The notes under the pieces were generated by a model, which ran no database searches, was not told where the DNA came from, and worked only from the letters and a program-made list of their open reading frames with translations. Shown here piece by piece: positions 6,267-6,885 of a stretch of 6,885 nt of DNA. The number at the start of each line of letters is the position of its first letter. Positions within the stretch are counted from its first letter, which is position 1. Location of the stretch: contig JAIMBU010000137.1 of assembly GCA_023511325.1 (NCBI GenBank), positions 1 through 6,885 on the forward strand, in the 5' to 3' direction. The translations under genes were made by a program, and so were the position numbers. The DNA is from Gorillibacterium sp. (GTDB taxonomy: Bacteria; Bacillota; Bacilli; Paenibacillales; NBRC-103111).

Positions 6267-6271
6267 TTCAA

Positions 6272-6885
6272 ATGCTCGTCACAACATCACATGATGCTAA
6301 ATACGATACGATTGTTGAAGCTCGTAAGCTCGCTGAGCGAGCAGGTGCCCGCTGGGTGGATCGAGGTCGCTTTTCCATCGCTGAACTTCATAAGCGCTAC
6401 GGGGAACAAGGGATTATGATCCTTACCTTAGAGAAGCTAGTCTATTATCCGCTTGCAGGGGAGCCGATTTATTTTCATCCAAGCACGGGCTATCTCCGCA
6501 TCAAACGCATGCTTCAGGGGGAAAGCGATCCACTGATCGTTCTCTCTGGTGTCCGTCCGGGCGATACCGTGCTCGATTGTACGGCAGGCCTAGCGAGTGA
6601 CTCCATTGTTTTCTCCCACGCCGTTGGTGCTACTGGAAGGGTTACAGCACTAGAAAGCGAATTGATCTCCGTCCTCCTGTTAACAGAAGGCTTACTCAGC
6701 TATCATGCCAAGATTCAGGCATTAAACGATGCCATGCGCCGAATTGAGGTCATTCATACCGATCACTTGACCTATCTGCGTGGACTTCCAGGGAAGTCCT
6801 ATGATATTGTTTATTTCGATCCGATGTTTCGCATTCCTGTAGCGGCCTCAAGCTCGATAGCTCCTTATCGAGGAATTGCCAATCC
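6272..6885 (+). CDS. RsmJ-like class I methyltransferase (3' end missing)
   Basis: The first 204 codons of a gene that runs off the right edge. The start ATG follows AAGAGG by five bases. Residues 1-95 form an N-terminal region I cannot assign to a named domain. Then come SAM motif I, VLDCTAGLASDS (100-111), the acidic Glu128 in TALES, Asp164 in HTDHL and YDIVYFDPMF (177-186). The motif-I form (D-x-T-A-G-L-x-x-D) together with DPMF is characteristic of the RsmJ family (SAM_MT, formerly DUF548); E. coli RsmJ makes m2G1516 in 16S rRNA. The Gram-positive members are less studied, so the family is likely but the rRNA target is inferred. From memory, a methyltransferase of this sort sits between mutL and miaA-hfq in related genomes; miaA would lie beyond the window. 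Confidence 0.72.
   Translation, partial: MLVTTSHDAKYDTIVEARKLAERAGARWVDRGRFSIAELHKRYGEQGIMILTLEKLVYYPLAGEPIYFHPSTGYLRIKRMLQGESDPLIVLSGVRPGDTVLDCTAGLASDSIVFSHAVGATGRVTALESELISVLLLTEGLLSYHAKIQALNDAMRRIEVIHTDHLTYLRGLPGKSYDIVYFDPMFRIPVAASSSIAPYRGIAN

Noticed and set aside
6800..6840. DPMF motif as a restriction-modification adenine methyltransferase signature
   Set aside because: The motif is not [DN]PP[YF], the spacing from motif I fits RsmJ, and there is no restriction enzyme or target-recognition domain in view.

Overview
The window looks like chromosomal DNA of a Gram-positive, low- to mid-GC Bacillales bacterium, most likely Paenibacillus or a close relative. The evidence is strong GGAGG-type ribosome binding sites, sigmaA-type promoter hexamers, a MutL of the endonuclease-bearing Bacillus type with a beta-clamp motif, a class II xylose isomerase divergent from a ROK-family XylR, and a short repeat family of a kind I associate from memory with Paenibacillus intergenic regions. 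The genus is an inference, not a search result.

Layout: (1) 1-2087 (+), the mismatch-repair gene mutL, cut at its 5' end by the window edge and carrying an unusually long interdomain linker with a tandem duplication. (2) 2088-2530, a gene-free interval holding four copies of a roughly 23-bp imperfect palindrome (two direct, two inverted, each pair 51 bp apart) and then a strong bidirectional terminator. (3) 2531-3847 (-), xylA. (4) 3848-4064, the xylA/xylR divergent control region with a 27-bp operator palindrome that contains the xylA -35 box, and a cre-like site just downstream of the predicted transcription start. (5) 4065-5237 (+), xylR. (6) 5248-6069 (-), a class I SAM-dependent methyltransferase of unknown substrate, tail-to-tail with xylR. 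(7) 6070-6271, a second divergent promoter region. (8) 6272-6885 (+), the first 204 codons of an RsmJ-like methyltransferase, cut by the window end.

How it works together: xylA and xylR form a compact xylose-response module. XylR is expected to bind the shared operator and block xylA until xylose is present, with CcpA adding catabolite repression through the cre-like site. There is no xylulokinase gene (xylB) next to xylA, which ends at its own terminator. The module and the small methyltransferase sit between mutL and the RsmJ-like gene, so they look like cargo placed between two housekeeping genes. I see no convincing novel defence, mobile or toxin-antitoxin system. The most unusual structure is the palindromic repeat array downstream of mutL.
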